A stretch of DNA of 61,412 nt from Pimelobacter sp. Lineage in GTDB: Bacteria > Actinomycetota > Actinomycetes > Propionibacteriales > Nocardioidaceae. The stretch covers positions 25,257 to 86,668 of the forward strand of contig NZZG01000154.1 of assembly GCA_002698575.1 (NCBI GenBank). The letters are read 5' to 3'. Below, piece by piece: positions 9,299-19,625 of this stretch (position 1 is its first letter; every line of letters starts with the position of its first letter). A program made the position numbers and the translations under genes. The notes under the pieces were generated by a model. That model was not told the origin of the DNA. It searched no databases and saw only the letters and a program-made list of their open reading frames with translations.

Positions 9299-10141
9299 TC
9301 AGCGCTCGCCGTCGAGGGTGTAGCAGCTCACGCGTGCGTTGGCGTACACGTAGGTGTCGCTGTCGGGATACGACGCGGTGGCGGCGAAGGCGCCGTTGCC
9401 CTTGAGCACCTGCTTGGGTCGGGTGACGACCGAGTCGAAGGGCAGGTCGAACACGTCCGGGTCGCTCTTGGTCGCCGACAGTGTGATCTCGGCCTGGGTG
9501 GGTACCGAGTCGTCGTCGTTGAGCGCCGCGAACGACCACTGCACCCAGCGGCAGGAGGTCGGCACGTCCGAGGCCCAGGTGACACCGTTGTAGAGGGTGC
9601 CGGTGAACTGGCCGCGCCAGTTCAACAGGTAGGTGAAGAGCTGTCCGCCGATGGTGACGGTGTCCTCGGTCCGGTAGTTGAGCGCATCGAGCTTCACCGT
9701 CTTGTAGGCGAACAGGTTCGCGGAGGCTCGCTTGATCGTGGCGCCGCCGCGCTTGCGCTGCACCGCGAGGCTGTAGGTCCACTTCCCGATCTCCGGGGCG
9801 CGCAACGACGCCTTGCCCTTGTTCTTGCCGAGCTTGCGGACGTCAGACCAGTCGGCGAAGGCCGAGTCGCGGCGTTGCAGCACCAGGCGCGTCTTCTTCG
9901 GCCGCTTCTTGACCTTCCACTTCACGGTGAACGTGTCCTTGCCCTCCACCTTGTTCTGGAGGATCTTCAGACTGACCTTCGGCTTCTTGGCCTTCTTGGC
10001 CGCCACGGGGACGTCCGAGGCAGGGGCGGCGGTCGCCGACGGGGTGCTGAGGGCGACCAGGCAGCCCACGGCCAGGACCAGGGCGGCGACGAGGGAGACG
10101 AGTGCGCGGGGAGCGCTGGGACGAGAGGCATCAGCGAGCAT
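9299..10141 (-). CDS. Secreted protein of unknown function
   Basis: 280 aa with a clear Sec signal peptide (hydrophobic residues about 13-35, cleavage near ATAAPA) followed by a lysine-rich segment (KKAKKPKVSLKI) and a beta-rich domain with repeated aromatic strands. Only two cysteines are visible, which could form one disulfide. No catalytic motif is recognised. The architecture resembles other exported Nocardioides proteins with Ig-like or coat-like domains. Confidence 0.75.
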   Translation of the reverse strand: MLADASRPSAPRALVSLVAALVLAVGCLVALSTPSATAAPASDVPVAAKKAKKPKVSLKILQNKVEGKDTFTVKWKVKKRPKKTRLVLQRRDSAFADWSDVRKLGKNKGKASLRAPEIGKWTYSLAVQRKRGGATIKRASANLFAYKTVKLDALNYRTEDTVTIGGQLFTYLLNWRGQFTGTLYNGVTWASDVPTSCRWVQWSFAALNDDDSVPTQAEITLSATKSDPDVFDLPFDSVVTRPKQVLKGNGAFAATASYPDSDTYVYANARVSCYTLDGER

Positions 10142-10241
10142 GGGAGACTCCTTGGAACGACAGCTGGTTGCATGACCCGAGACCGCTCCACGCTAGACGA
10201 GGCTAGGCCGTGCTGCAGCGCTTCCGCCCATTCCTCGGAGG

Positions 10242-11120
10242 CTAGGGAAGCCGTCCGGCGAACTGGGTGGCCGCCACCATCTCAGGTCCGAGGAAGCGGC
10301 GTCCGATGGTCTCGAACTCCGCCGGCGACCCGGTGGTCACGAAGCGGTACGTCGGTGCCCCGGCGGGATGGCCGCCCGCGTCGACGGGGCGCATCAGTCC
10401 GGTGTCGGCGAGCATCTTGTAGACGTCCTTGGCGCACTCCTCCGCGCTGCTCACCAGCGTCACCCCGTCGCCCATGACGTAGGAGATCACTCCGGTGAGC
10501 AGGGGGTAGTGGGTGCAGCCGAGGATCAGGGTGTCGACGCCGGTCTCGGTGAGCGGGTCGAGGTAGGTGTGGGCGAGGCGGATGAGCTCGTCGCCACCGG
10601 TCACGCCGGCCTCGACGAAGTCGACGAAGGCCGGGCAGGTGCGCGTCGACAGCTGCAGGTGGGGCGCGGCCGCGAAGGCGTCGTCGTAGGCCATCGACTC
10701 CGCGGTGGAGGCCGTGCAGATGACCCCGATCCGCCCGTTGCGGGTGGCGGCGACGGCACGACGCGTCGCCGGGTAGATGACCTCCACGACCGGTACGTCG
10801 TAGCGCTCGCGCGCGTCGCGCAGCATCGCACCGCTCGCCGAGTTGCACGCGATGACCAGCGCCTTGACCCCCTGGTGCACCAGGTGGTCCAGGCACTCCA
10901 GCGCGTACTCGCGGACCTCCGCGATCGGCTTGGGCCCGTAGGGCTGGCGCGCGGTGTCGCCGACGTACAGCAGCGACTCGTGGGGCAGCTGGTCGATCAC
11001 CGAACGGGCCACGGTGAGCCCGCCGAAGCCGGAGTCGAAGATACCGATCGGCGCTTCACGTTGCTCGGCCGTGGGCCGGCCCTCGGCGCGACTCGGTCGC
11101 GGCGACTGCGTCAGGTGCAC
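10242..11120 (-). CDS. murI: Glutamate racemase
   Basis: Converts L- to D-glutamate for peptidoglycan. The two catalytic cysteines lie in ACNSASG (C92) and GCTHYPLL (C202). The N-terminal [13 protein letters not shown] motif and the [13 protein letters not shown] motif are intact. Start GTG 11120 gives a roughly 20-residue extension before the core; a start nearer IGIFDSG is possible but none has a good ribosome binding site. Its neighbour downstream in conserved synteny is the MBL-fold gene. Confidence 0.97.
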   Translation of the reverse strand: MHLTQSPRPSRAEGRPTAEQREAPIGIFDSGFGGLTVARSVIDQLPHESLLYVGDTARQPYGPKPIAEVREYALECLDHLVHQGVKALVIACNSASGAMLRDARERYDVPVVEVIYPATRRAVAATRNGRIGVICTASTAESMAYDDAFAAAPHLQLSTRTCPAFVDFVEAGVTGGDELIRLAHTYLDPLTETGVDTLILGCTHYPLLTGVISYVMGDGVTLVSSAEECAKDVYKMLADTGLMRPVDAGGHPAGAPTYRFVTTGSPAEFETIGRRFLGPEMVAATQFAGRLP

Positions 11121-11172
11121 GGACCCAACCTACGGCCTCCGCGGGCACCCGGGGCGACGTAGGGTGCCTCGG

Positions 11173-12267
11173 GTGGTCCTCGTGCGCAGCATCACCTCCG
11201 TCGTCCTGGTCGCCGTCCTCGGCACCGCCCTGCCGATCGTGCTACCGGTCCTCGCGCCTGTCGTCGCCGGGCCGGCCGCGACCGCGGCGCAGCCCGTGGT
11301 CCCGATGAGCCCCGGGCGCCCCGACTCCCGGGTCCTCGCCGCCGACCGGCCCGACCCCCAGGTGCTCGCGATCTCGATCGACGCGTTGATGCCGCGCGCC
11401 GTCCGGCGGCTCGGCCGCGACCGGGCACCCAGCCTGTGGCGCCTGCTCGACGAGGGCGCCTCCACCCTCGAGGCCCGCACCCAGGTCGAGCTGACCGTGA
11501 CCCTGCCCAACCACACCAGCATGGTCACCGGGCGCCGGATCCGGGCCTCCAGGGGCGGGCACGGCGTCACCTGGAACGACGACGCGCCGGGGCGCCCGCC
11601 GACCGTCCAGGCCGCCGCCGGCCACGACGTCGCCTCCCTCTTCAGCACCGCCCACGCAGCCGGGCAGAGCACGGCACTCTTCGCCACCAAGACGAAGTTC
11701 TCGCTCTTCCAGCGTTCGTGGCCCGACGGCCTGGACCGGGTCACGATCAAGGAGGAGAAGGACGCGGTCGTGGTGCGCAAGGTCGTGCGCGACCTGCTCA
11801 GGCGCGACCGCGGCGTCACGTTCGTGCACCTCGGCGCCGCCGACAAGGCCGGTCACACGAAGGGTTTCATGAGCCGCGGCTACCTGCGCGCCGTACGGCG
11901 GCTCGACGGCCTGCTCGGCACCATCCTCGACGCCGCCGACACCGACTCCCGTCTCGACGACCTGACGATCATCCTGACCGCCGACCACGGCGGGGTCCCC
12001 GGCACCCGTGACCACGGCGACGCCCGGGCGCTGGACGACTACCGGGTGCCGTTCACGGTCTGGGGGCCGGGCATCTCCCCCGCGGACCTCTACGACCTCA
12101 ACCCCGGCTACCGCGACCCCGGCAGGAGCCGACCCGGCCTGAAGGGCAAGCAACCGGTGCGCAACGGCGACGTGGCCAACCTCGCCCTCGGTCTCCTCGG
12201 GCTGGACCCGGTGCCCGGGAGCAGGTTCGGCGTCCGCCGGTCGTTGCTCGTGACCGCCGCCGACTGA
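11173..12267 (+). CDS. Exported alkaline-phosphatase-fold protein (type I phosphodiesterase/nucleotide pyrophosphatase-like)
   Basis: 364-aa exported protein with an N-terminal hydrophobic signal (residues about 5-35) ending near ATAAQP. The catalytic domain shows the metal ligand Asp in ISIDALMP, a nucleophile Thr in LPNHTSMVTG, HLGAADKAGHTKG with Asp/His ligands, and LTADHGGVPGTRDHG with Asp-His plus the final His. These match the alkaline phosphatase superfamily, ENPP-like branch. GTG 11173 has AGGG 8 bp upstream; GTG 11182 is an alternative. It is divergent from murI with only 52 bp between starts. Confidence 0.87.
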   Translation: MVLVRSITSVVLVAVLGTALPIVLPVLAPVVAGPAATAAQPVVPMSPGRPDSRVLAADRPDPQVLAISIDALMPRAVRRLGRDRAPSLWRLLDEGASTLEARTQVELTVTLPNHTSMVTGRRIRASRGGHGVTWNDDAPGRPPTVQAAAGHDVASLFSTAHAAGQSTALFATKTKFSLFQRSWPDGLDRVTIKEEKDAVVVRKVVRDLLRRDRGVTFVHLGAADKAGHTKGFMSRGYLRAVRRLDGLLGTILDAADTDSRLDDLTIILTADHGGVPGTRDHGDARALDDYRVPFTVWGPGISPADLYDLNPGYRDPGRSRPGLKGKQPVRNGDVANLALGLLGLDPVPGSRFGVRRSLLVTAAD

Positions 12268-12321
12268 CCGCCCGACCGCCCCCAGCAGACCCGTCGCGCC
12301 CGCTCGCGGCTCGCGACGAGG

Positions 12322-13524
12322 TCAGCGCAGCTCTGCGGCCGTGGGCCACGGGTTGAGCCGACATCCCTGCGTGCCCTTCGACTGCTGCATCATCACCGGC
12401 GCGAGCCGACCCGCTCCCGGGCACGAGGCGTGTCCCTTGCCGAGCCAGTGGCCGGTCTCGTGGTTGACGACCATGTGCCGGTAGCCGCGCAGCGACTTGC
12501 CGGCGTCGTTCCACGTCGGAGTCGCCTGCTGCCAGCGGGTCTGGTTGATGATCACGTAGCGCCCGACCCGGCACGAGTACGTCGAGCTGCACTGGCTGGA
12601 GAAGCTCGGCACCGTGCTCGCCTCGGCCAGCACCAGGGAGAACGACCCTCCCTGGGCGACCCTGCTGAACTCCACGCCCTTGCCGCGCCAGCCGCGCGGG
12701 TCGTCGAAGGTCTGCTGCGAGAGCCGGGCGAACAACTTCTTGTCGGCGGTGATCGTGCCCCGGGTGATCACCGAGTAGGTGACCTTGCGTCGCACGTCGA
12801 CCCGGTGCTTCACGCGCGGTCCCACCGAGGACGTGGCCCGTGCGGGGCGGTACCCCTCGACGTACGAGGTGACCTGCACGCGGACGCGGTGCCCGACGTC
12901 GCGGGGGGCGAAGCGGTAGCGGCGCGACGTCGCGCCCCTGATGGGCTTGCCGTCGCGCAGCCACCGGTAGCGGACCCGGTCCGGCTCGACGCGCCACCGA
13001 CCCTGCGTCGCGGTGACCGCCCGGGTGAAGCGAGGCACCCCGCGGACCGTCGGCTGTCGCCGGTTCACCTGGGTGCCGCGCCGGACCTTCGCGCTGGGCT
13101 CGGAGGTGGCTGCGACCCGGCCCGCCGCGGCGCCGTCGGGGTGGGTCGCGGTGACCACGACGCTGAGGCGGTGCCCCAGGTCGGAGGCGCGCACGGCGTA
13201 GCGGTCCTCGCGAGCCTTGCCGATCGGCGTCCCGTCGCGCAGCCAGCGGTAGGTCAGGGTGACACCCTCGGGGGCCCACTCCCCCGGGTCCGCGGACAGG
13301 GTCCTGCCGAAACGAGCCACGCCGACCACCGCGGGCGGCGTCACGTTCGCGACCTCCCCGTCGACGTCCCCGCCGGCCTCCCCGTCGGCCTGGGCGCCGG
13401 CCTTGCCGTCGGCCTGGGCGCTGCCCGGCGCGGCCACGGCAGCCGGGAACGCTACCGCCGGGGCCGCGGTCAGAGCGACGGTCAGGGCGGCGGACAAGAC
13501 CAGGGTGGGGATCACGGCGCGCAT
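12322..13524 (-). CDS. Secreted DUF3152 zinc-metalloprotease-like protein
   Basis: 400 aa with signal peptide (to about residue 32), an acidic Ala/Gly/Asp spacer, two tandem Ig-like repeats each with a YRWLRDGxPI core (near residues 92 and 184), then a DUF3152 domain. That domain ends with HETGHWLGKGH, an exact HExxHxxGxxH-type zinc site as in metzincin peptidases, followed by an MMQQSKG turn resembling the Met-turn. Three or more cysteines are present in the last domain. It is probably a cell-surface or secreted protease, which is inferred from the motif. Confidence 0.88.
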   Translation of the reverse strand: MRAVIPTLVLSAALTVALTAAPAVAFPAAVAAPGSAQADGKAGAQADGEAGGDVDGEVANVTPPAVVGVARFGRTLSADPGEWAPEGVTLTYRWLRDGTPIGKAREDRYAVRASDLGHRLSVVVTATHPDGAAAGRVAATSEPSAKVRRGTQVNRRQPTVRGVPRFTRAVTATQGRWRVEPDRVRYRWLRDGKPIRGATSRRYRFAPRDVGHRVRVQVTSYVEGYRPARATSSVGPRVKHRVDVRRKVTYSVITRGTITADKKLFARLSQQTFDDPRGWRGKGVEFSRVAQGGSFSLVLAEASTVPSFSSQCSSTYSCRVGRYVIINQTRWQQATPTWNDAGKSLRGYRHMVVNHETGHWLGKGHASCPGAGRLAPVMMQQSKGTQGCRLNPWPTAAELR

Positions 13525-13570
13525 GCGGTCACGGTAGCCGCGCGAGCGGCCCGTGGTGGACGATGACGCC

Positions 13571-14419
13571 ATGAGCGCACTGTCCGACCTGCTGGCCGAT
13601 CCCGCCGCCTGGAAGCAGCAGGACGCCCTGGTCGACGCGCTCGCCGCCGAGCTGGGTCTCGACGACGACTCCGCGGCGCAGATCGCGGAGACCCTCGCCG
13701 ACAACGAGCACGCGCGCACCACCGGCCTCGACCACCTGTGGCAGCTACGCGAACGCATGTCGACGGCCCAGTCCTTCGCCGCCATGGGCGACTTCGACTT
13801 CCACCTCGCGACGAACGTCAACACCTGCTCCGACGAGCTGTTCCGCATCTACGGCTACGACCCTGGCGCGATCGATCCGTCGTACACGCTGTTCTACGAG
13901 CACGTCCACCCCGAGGACCGGGAGACCGTCCGGGCGGCCTACCAGCGCTCCCTCGCCACCGGGGCGCCGTACGAGATGGTCGAGCGGATCCGGCGGACCG
14001 ACGGCGAGCTCCGCTACCTGTGGACCAACGGCGAGGTGATCCGCGACGCAGACGGCAAGCCGGTCCGGATGCGCGGCACCAGCATCGACATCACCGAGCG
14101 GGTGCTCACCGAGCAGGCCCGTGCCGAGGCGGCGCTGCGCCTGGGCGACGCAGGGCTGCGGCGCCGGCAGGCCTCGGAGATCAACGACAACCTGGTCCAG
14201 GGACTCACCGCGGCGATCTACGCCCTCGAGCTCGACGACACCGAGCGGGTCGGCGGCTACCTGCGTCAGACGTTGGCCGCGGCGAGCCGGATGATGACCG
14301 ACCTGCTCGAGGAGCAGTACGACGAGCACGACGACCGTGCCCTGGTGCGCTCGGCCCCGGCCAGCCTGGACGCGGGCCAGGAAACGGGCCGCGACAAGGG
14401 CCCCGCCACGGGCGGCTGA
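13571..14419 (+). CDS. PAS-domain signalling protein with degenerate histidine-kinase dimerisation helix
   Basis: 282 aa. Residues about 70-177 form a PAS_3-type fold (DFDFHLATN ... ELFRIYGYDP ... HPEDRE ... LWTNGEVIRDADG ... IDITER). A DHp-like helix follows, with SEINDNLVQGL (residues 202-212), in which the position of the phospho-accepting His of HisKA_3 kinases is Asn205. No ATPase domain follows; the protein ends in an acidic tail. ATG 13571 is taken as start, and GTG 13553 is possible. It may be a non-enzymatic sensor or dimerisation partner. Confidence 0.8.
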   Translation: MSALSDLLADPAAWKQQDALVDALAAELGLDDDSAAQIAETLADNEHARTTGLDHLWQLRERMSTAQSFAAMGDFDFHLATNVNTCSDELFRIYGYDPGAIDPSYTLFYEHVHPEDRETVRAAYQRSLATGAPYEMVERIRRTDGELRYLWTNGEVIRDADGKPVRMRGTSIDITERVLTEQARAEAALRLGDAGLRRRQASEINDNLVQGLTAAIYALELDDTERVGGYLRQTLAAASRMMTDLLEEQYDEHDDRALVRSAPASLDAGQETGRDKGPATGG

Positions 14420-14441
14420 GGACCGCGATGCACGGGGGTCG

Positions 14442-16011
<1,570 letters not shown>

Positions 16012-16015
<4 letters not shown>

Positions 16016-16284
16016 CCCCCCGCGACGGCGGGGAGCACGACGACCTGGTCGCCGTCCTTGAGCTCGGCCTCGAGCCCGCCGATGAAGCGCACGTCCTCGT
16101 CGTTGACGTAGATGTTGATGAAGCGACGCAGGTCGCCGTTGTCGACCAGACGCTCCTTGATGCCCGGGTGGTTGCCCTCGAGGTCGTCGATGACCGCGCT
16201 GAGGGTGCCGCCCGCGGCGTCGACGGCCTTCTCGCCGCCGGTGTAGGTGCGCAGGATGGTCGGGATCCGGACCTCGATGGCCAT
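16012..16284 (-). CDS. cysO: Sulfur carrier protein CysO (MoaD/ThiS family)
   Basis: 90-aa ubiquitin-fold carrier ending in the required diglycine (PAVAGG). The C-terminal glycine is converted to a thiocarboxylate and donates sulfur to O-phosphoserine through CysM. Start ATG 16284 has GAGGAGC about 9 bp upstream. A longer frame back to 16323 adds a histidine-rich lead and is rejected. It is coupled to the NYN gene by an ATGA overlap. Confidence 0.96.
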
Positions 16285-16385
16285 GTGGTGGTGCTCCTCA
16301 GCTGTCTGGGTTGCCTGGTGCATGTGGTGGTGCGTGTGGTGGTGCGTCGATGGTGCTGGTCAGGTGCGGTGCCGGCCGCGCGGCC

Positions 16386-16820
16386 TCACGTCGTGGGGAG
16401 CGCGGCGACCACGGCGACCTCTTCCTCGGTCACTTCGCCGTCCACGATCCTGTAGGACCTGAACTCCACCGGGCCGTCGTTATTCCCGTGCTCGCGGGTG
16501 CTCACGAGCACGTAGTGCGCGCCGGGCTCGCTCGCCAGGCCGATGTCGGTGACGCTCGGGTAGGCCTCGGTGGCGGTATGGGAGTGGTAGACGACGACGG
16601 GCTCCTCGTCGAGGTCCCACATCTGCTTGTAGAGCGCCAGCAGCTCGGTGGAGTCGAACTCGTAGAACGTCGGGCTCCCGGCGGCGTTGACCATCTCCAC
16701 CAGGCGGGTGGGACGGTCACTGCCCTCGGGGCCCGCGACGATGCCGCACGCCTCGTCGGGATGGTCCCGCTTGGCGTGCGCCACGATGCCGTCGTAGGTG
16801 GCTCGGTCGATGGTCAGCAC
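16386..16820 (-). CDS. mec: CysO-cysteine peptidase (JAMM/MPN+ metalloprotease)
   Basis: 144-aa JAMM-fold zinc peptidase that releases cysteine from the CysO C-terminus. Zinc ligands fit H79 and H81 in YHSHTATEAYPSVTD with Asp92 exactly ten residues after the second His, and E23 as general base in DEACG. The gene is first in the mec-cysO-(NYN)-cysM run, as in M. tuberculosis Rv1334-Rv1336. Confidence 0.95.
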   Translation of the reverse strand: MLTIDRATYDGIVAHAKRDHPDEACGIVAGPEGSDRPTRLVEMVNAAGSPTFYEFDSTELLALYKQMWDLDEEPVVVYHSHTATEAYPSVTDIGLASEPGAHYVLVSTREHGNNDGPVEFRSYRIVDGEVTEEEVAVVAALPTT

Positions 16821-16898
16821 ACGGCCAGCCTAGGGCCCACCGGCGTCGCGCTCACGCCCGCGCCAGCACCTGGGAAGGACCGGTCGCCGCGACGGGGG

Positions 16899-17216
16899 TC
16901 AGCCGACCACTTCCTCGCTGATCTCGCCGAGCGTCTTGTCGGGGTCCTCGGCCTCGCACAGGGTGGTGAAGGCGGTGGCGAACTGGTCGTAGGCGGCCTC
17001 ACCGCCGAGCTCCTCGAACTGCGCCACCTCGTCGTCGGAGGCCTGCGCCTCGAGGGCGTCGGTGACGAAGGAGACCTTCTCGTCCTGCGAGAAGTCGAGG
17101 TACTCCCCGCACTTGGTGCTGTCGTACTCGTCGGCGCACGCGGTCAGCAGGGCCCCGAGGAGGGCGACGGCACCGAGTGCGGCAGCGGGGCGGGCAAGGC
17201 GGGAGGGAGTGGTCAT
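16899..17216 (-). CDS. Small acidic lipoprotein
   Basis: 105 aa with signal peptide and lipobox LLTAC (lipidation Cys near residue 27), then an acidic helical domain with two more cysteines (KCGEYL and TLCEAED) that could pair. There is no known domain. It lies between mec and the DUF2017 gene on the same strand. Confidence 0.8.
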   Translation of the reverse strand: MTTPSRLARPAAALGAVALLGALLTACADEYDSTKCGEYLDFSQDEKVSFVTDALEAQASDDEVAQFEELGGEAAYDQFATAFTTLCEAEDPDKTLGEISEEVVG

Positions 17217-17255
17217 GGGCGGGAAACTAGCACCACCGCGCCGTGGTGCGGCGTG

Positions 17256-17840
17256 TCAGCGCATGAGCGACTCGACCAGGGTCTCCTGCAGGTAGCCCAC
17301 CCAGTCGTAGATGTCGTGGGCCTGGGCCCGCGGGTCGTCGTCGGGCAGGGCGAACCAGTACTCCTCGTCGCCGTCCTCGACCCCGAGCCGCGTGGCGAGC
17401 GCGAGTCGTACGTCGGTGAACGAGCGCATCCAGGTGCGCGCGGCGTCCGGCTCGAGCTCGACGTCGATCATCAGGCCGTCCTCCTCCAGCTGGGGCGGCA
17501 GGCCCGCCTCCTCGAGGGTGTCGATGACCAGGCAGGCCGCCTGCGCCTTGCCGTCGCGCAGCGAGCCCTCGGTGAACCGGCGGAACTCGGAGGCCGCCTC
17601 GTCGTCGTCGCGGTAGGCGCTGGGGAACAGGCGCGCCAGGACCGGGTCCTCCGGCTCGCTGGTGGGACCGGAGAAGTCCATCAGTGCCTCGAAGGCGTCG
17701 CGCGTGTCGTCCGGCACGGCGGCCTCGTTGCGGAGCAGCTCGACGAGCTGGCTGGTGAGGGAGCGCAGCAGATCGGCCTCGAACCCGGTGAACGTCGCGA
17801 TCACGCGCCCGCTGCGGCGGTGGCGCTGAAACCCGCTCAC
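17256..17840 (-). CDS. DUF2017 family protein
   Basis: 194-aa helical protein of a family found beside clpS in actinobacteria (Rv1332 in M. tuberculosis). It is preceded by clpS with 3 bp between, so the two are co-transcribed. Typical features are FEADLLRSLTSQLVELL near the start and WVGYLQETLVESLM at the end. The function is unknown; linkage suggests a role with Clp proteolysis. Confidence 0.88.
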   Translation of the reverse strand: MSGFQRHRRSGRVIATFTGFEADLLRSLTSQLVELLRNEAAVPDDTRDAFEALMDFSGPTSEPEDPVLARLFPSAYRDDDEAASEFRRFTEGSLRDGKAQAACLVIDTLEEAGLPPQLEEDGLMIDVELEPDAARTWMRSFTDVRLALATRLGVEDGDEEYWFALPDDDPRAQAHDIYDWVGYLQETLVESLMR

Positions 17841-17843
17841 CCC

Positions 17844-18158
17844 CTACTCCGACTTCTGCAGGGTGGCCCACAGCCCGTACTCGTGCATGGCCTGGACGTC
17901 GCGCTCCATCTGCTCGCGGGTGCCGGTGCTGACCACGGACCTGCCCTGCTCGTGGACCTCCATCATCAGCTTCTCCGCCTTCTTCCTGGAGTAGCCGAAG
18001 TGCTCCTGGAAGACGAAGCTGACGTAGGACATCAGGTTGACCGGATCGTTCCAGACGATGGTGACCCACGGGGTGGCCAGGACCGTGACCTGGTCGGGAT
18101 CCAGGGTCGTCTCGAGCCCGGAGTCGACGTCAGGGCTCGCAGTGGCAACGGCTCCCAT
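17844..18158 (-). CDS. clpS: ATP-dependent Clp protease adaptor ClpS
   Basis: N-end rule adaptor delivering substrates to ClpC/ClpA. The 104-aa protein shows [19 protein letters not shown] and [17 protein letters not shown], the canonical ClpS core that binds N-terminal bulky residues. ATG 18158 is chosen because it gives a normal-length protein. A longer reading upstream would run through the oppositely oriented enoyl-CoA hydratase gene. It is divergent from that gene with 28 bp between starts. Confidence 0.96.
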   Translation of the reverse strand: MGAVATASPDVDSGLETTLDPDQVTVLATPWVTIVWNDPVNLMSYVSFVFQEHFGYSRKKAEKLMMEVHEQGRSVVSTGTREQMERDVQAMHEYGLWATLQKSE

Positions 18159-18186
18159 AGTCACCCATGGTGGCACACTCGCCGCC

Positions 18187-18990
18187 ATGACCGGAGTCGA
18201 GGAACCCAGCCCCCCAGGCCTTCTCTTGCAGGTACGGGACGACGCCCTGTGGTTGACGATGGACCGGCCCGAGACGTTCAACGCGATGACCGGCGAGATG
18301 ACGCTCGCGCTGACCGATGCGGTGCGCACCGCCGCGAGTCGCGACGACGTACGACTCGTCGTGCTCACCGGTGCCGGCGACGCCTTCAGCGCCGGAGCCG
18401 ACATCTCGGGCGAGGACGCGATCGAGCGGTTCGACGTCCGGGCCATGGACGCCGCCAACGCGCTGATCCGCGCGGTCGTCGACTGCCCCAAGCCCGTGCT
18501 CGCGGCGGTCAACGGGATGGCGGCAGGCGTCGGGTGCTCGCTGGCGCTGGCCAGCGACATCATCGTGGCCCGCGACTCGGCGTCGTTCCTGCTGGCCTTC
18601 GCCCGGATCGGCTTCATGCCCGACGGGGGCACCTCGGCCACGGTCGCGGCCGCCATCGGTCGGCCGCGCGCGATGCGGATGGCCCTGCTGGCCGAACCGC
18701 TGTCCGCGACCGAGGCCTACGACGCGGGGCTGATCACCCACCTCGCGTCGACGGAGGAGTACGACGCGCTGGTCTCGACGCTGGCGCGGCGCCTGTCCTC
18801 CGGGGCGCCGCTGTCCCAGACGGCGACCAAGCGCGCGATCAACGCCGCCACCCTCACCGGCGACTGGGGGCTCGAGCCCGCCCTCGAGCGCGAGCGCACC
18901 GGCCAGACGGTCCTGATGCGCACCGCCGACGCCGCCGAGGGCATGCGCGCCTTCTCCGAGCGACGCAAGCCGGCGTTCCGCGGGGAGTAG
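18187..18990 (+). CDS. Enoyl-CoA hydratase/isomerase family protein
   Basis: 267-aa crotonase-fold protein. The oxyanion-hole strands are [10 protein letters not shown] and [16 protein letters not shown]. The catalytic region reads [12 protein letters not shown], with Asp where hydratases have Glu, as in the PaaG-type isomerases. It therefore probably acts as an isomerase or hydratase in fatty acid or aromatic acid degradation. It is monocistronic and followed by the ArsR operator region. Confidence 0.9.
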   Translation: MTGVEEPSPPGLLLQVRDDALWLTMDRPETFNAMTGEMTLALTDAVRTAASRDDVRLVVLTGAGDAFSAGADISGEDAIERFDVRAMDAANALIRAVVDCPKPVLAAVNGMAAGVGCSLALASDIIVARDSASFLLAFARIGFMPDGGTSATVAAAIGRPRAMRMALLAEPLSATEAYDAGLITHLASTEEYDALVSTLARRLSSGAPLSQTATKRAINAATLTGDWGLEPALERERTGQTVLMRTADAAEGMRAFSERRKPAFRGE

Positions 18991-19014
18991 CCCCCACCAC
19001 CCAACCCCCCAACA

Positions 19015-19073
19015 ACTGTTTGACAGTGTGGCGCCGGACCGGTCAGAATCACCTCCCAACAACTCTTGGGGAG
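19015..19073 (+). promoter_or_regulatory. Promoter and palindromic operators of the ArsR-MFS pair
   Basis: A perfect -35 TTGACA (19020-19025) is followed 18 bp later by CAGAAT (19044-19049). Two palindromes overlap this promoter. ACTGT-TTG-ACAGT (19015-19027) spans the -35, and CTCCCAA-N6-TTGGGGAG (19053-19073) covers the expected transcription start; its right arm also supplies the ribosome binding site GGGGAG. The sequence CCAACAACT occurs twice, near 19009 and 19056. This is the layout expected of an autorepressed regulator operon. Confidence 0.6.
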
Positions 19074-19082
19074 TGATCGACG

Positions 19083-19625
19083 GTGGACGAGGCCGAGACC
19101 GGCGCCGCGGTGAGCGCGATGCGCGCCGTGGCGCACCCGGTGCGCCTGCAGATGCTCTCGCTGCTGACCGGCACCGAGATGAGCGCGGCCGAGGTGGCGC
19201 GCGAGCTGGACCTGACGCACGCCAACGCCTCCTACCACCTGCGCGTGCTCGTGGACGCCGACGAGATCGTGGTGGCGGGCGAGGAGAAGATCCGGGGCGG
19301 GGTGGCCAAGCGCTACCGCTACCCGCACGAGCGGCGCGGCCAGCATGCCCGTCCCGACCGGCCGACCTCCGACGACCAGGTCTTCTACGCCCGCGCCCTG
19401 GGGCAGGAGATCGAGCGCCGTGTCCAGCAGCGCCGGACCGAGGGAGGGTCGAAGGGCTTCCACAGCGACCTCGAGGGCTGGGTGGACCCCGAGGCCTGGG
19501 CGAGGGCCTGCGAGCTGCTCGCCGAGGCCTCCTTCCTGCTCCACGAGGCCAACCGGGCGCCACGCAGCCCCGGCACGATCCACGTCAGCCACACGGCGTG
19601 GGCCTTCCAGATGGAGCAGCCATGA
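19083..19625 (+). CDS. ArsR-family winged-helix regulator
   Basis: 180 aa. An ArsR-type winged helix occupies residues about 10-90 (AHPVRLQMLSLL, SAAEVARELDLTHANASYHLRVL recognition helix, then the GGVAKRYRY wing). There is no metal-binding CxC motif, so it is a non-metal branch. The GTG start is 9 bp after GGGGAG. It is coupled to the MFS gene by ATGA (19622-19625) and probably represses that transporter and itself. Confidence 0.9.
   Translation: MDEAETGAAVSAMRAVAHPVRLQMLSLLTGTEMSAAEVARELDLTHANASYHLRVLVDADEIVVAGEEKIRGGVAKRYRYPHERRGQHARPDRPTSDDQVFYARALGQEIERRVQQRRTEGGSKGFHSDLEGWVDPEAWARACELLAEASFLLHEANRAPRSPGTIHVSHTAWAFQMEQP

Noticed and set aside
16284..16323. Longer CysO start adding a His-rich lead
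   Set aside because: ATG 16284 has a strong ribosome binding site and gives the normal 90-residue carrier.
16311..19076. 921-aa open frame on the plus strand through mec, DUF2017 and clpS
   Set aside because: Runs antisense through several well-recognised genes; low-complexity translation.
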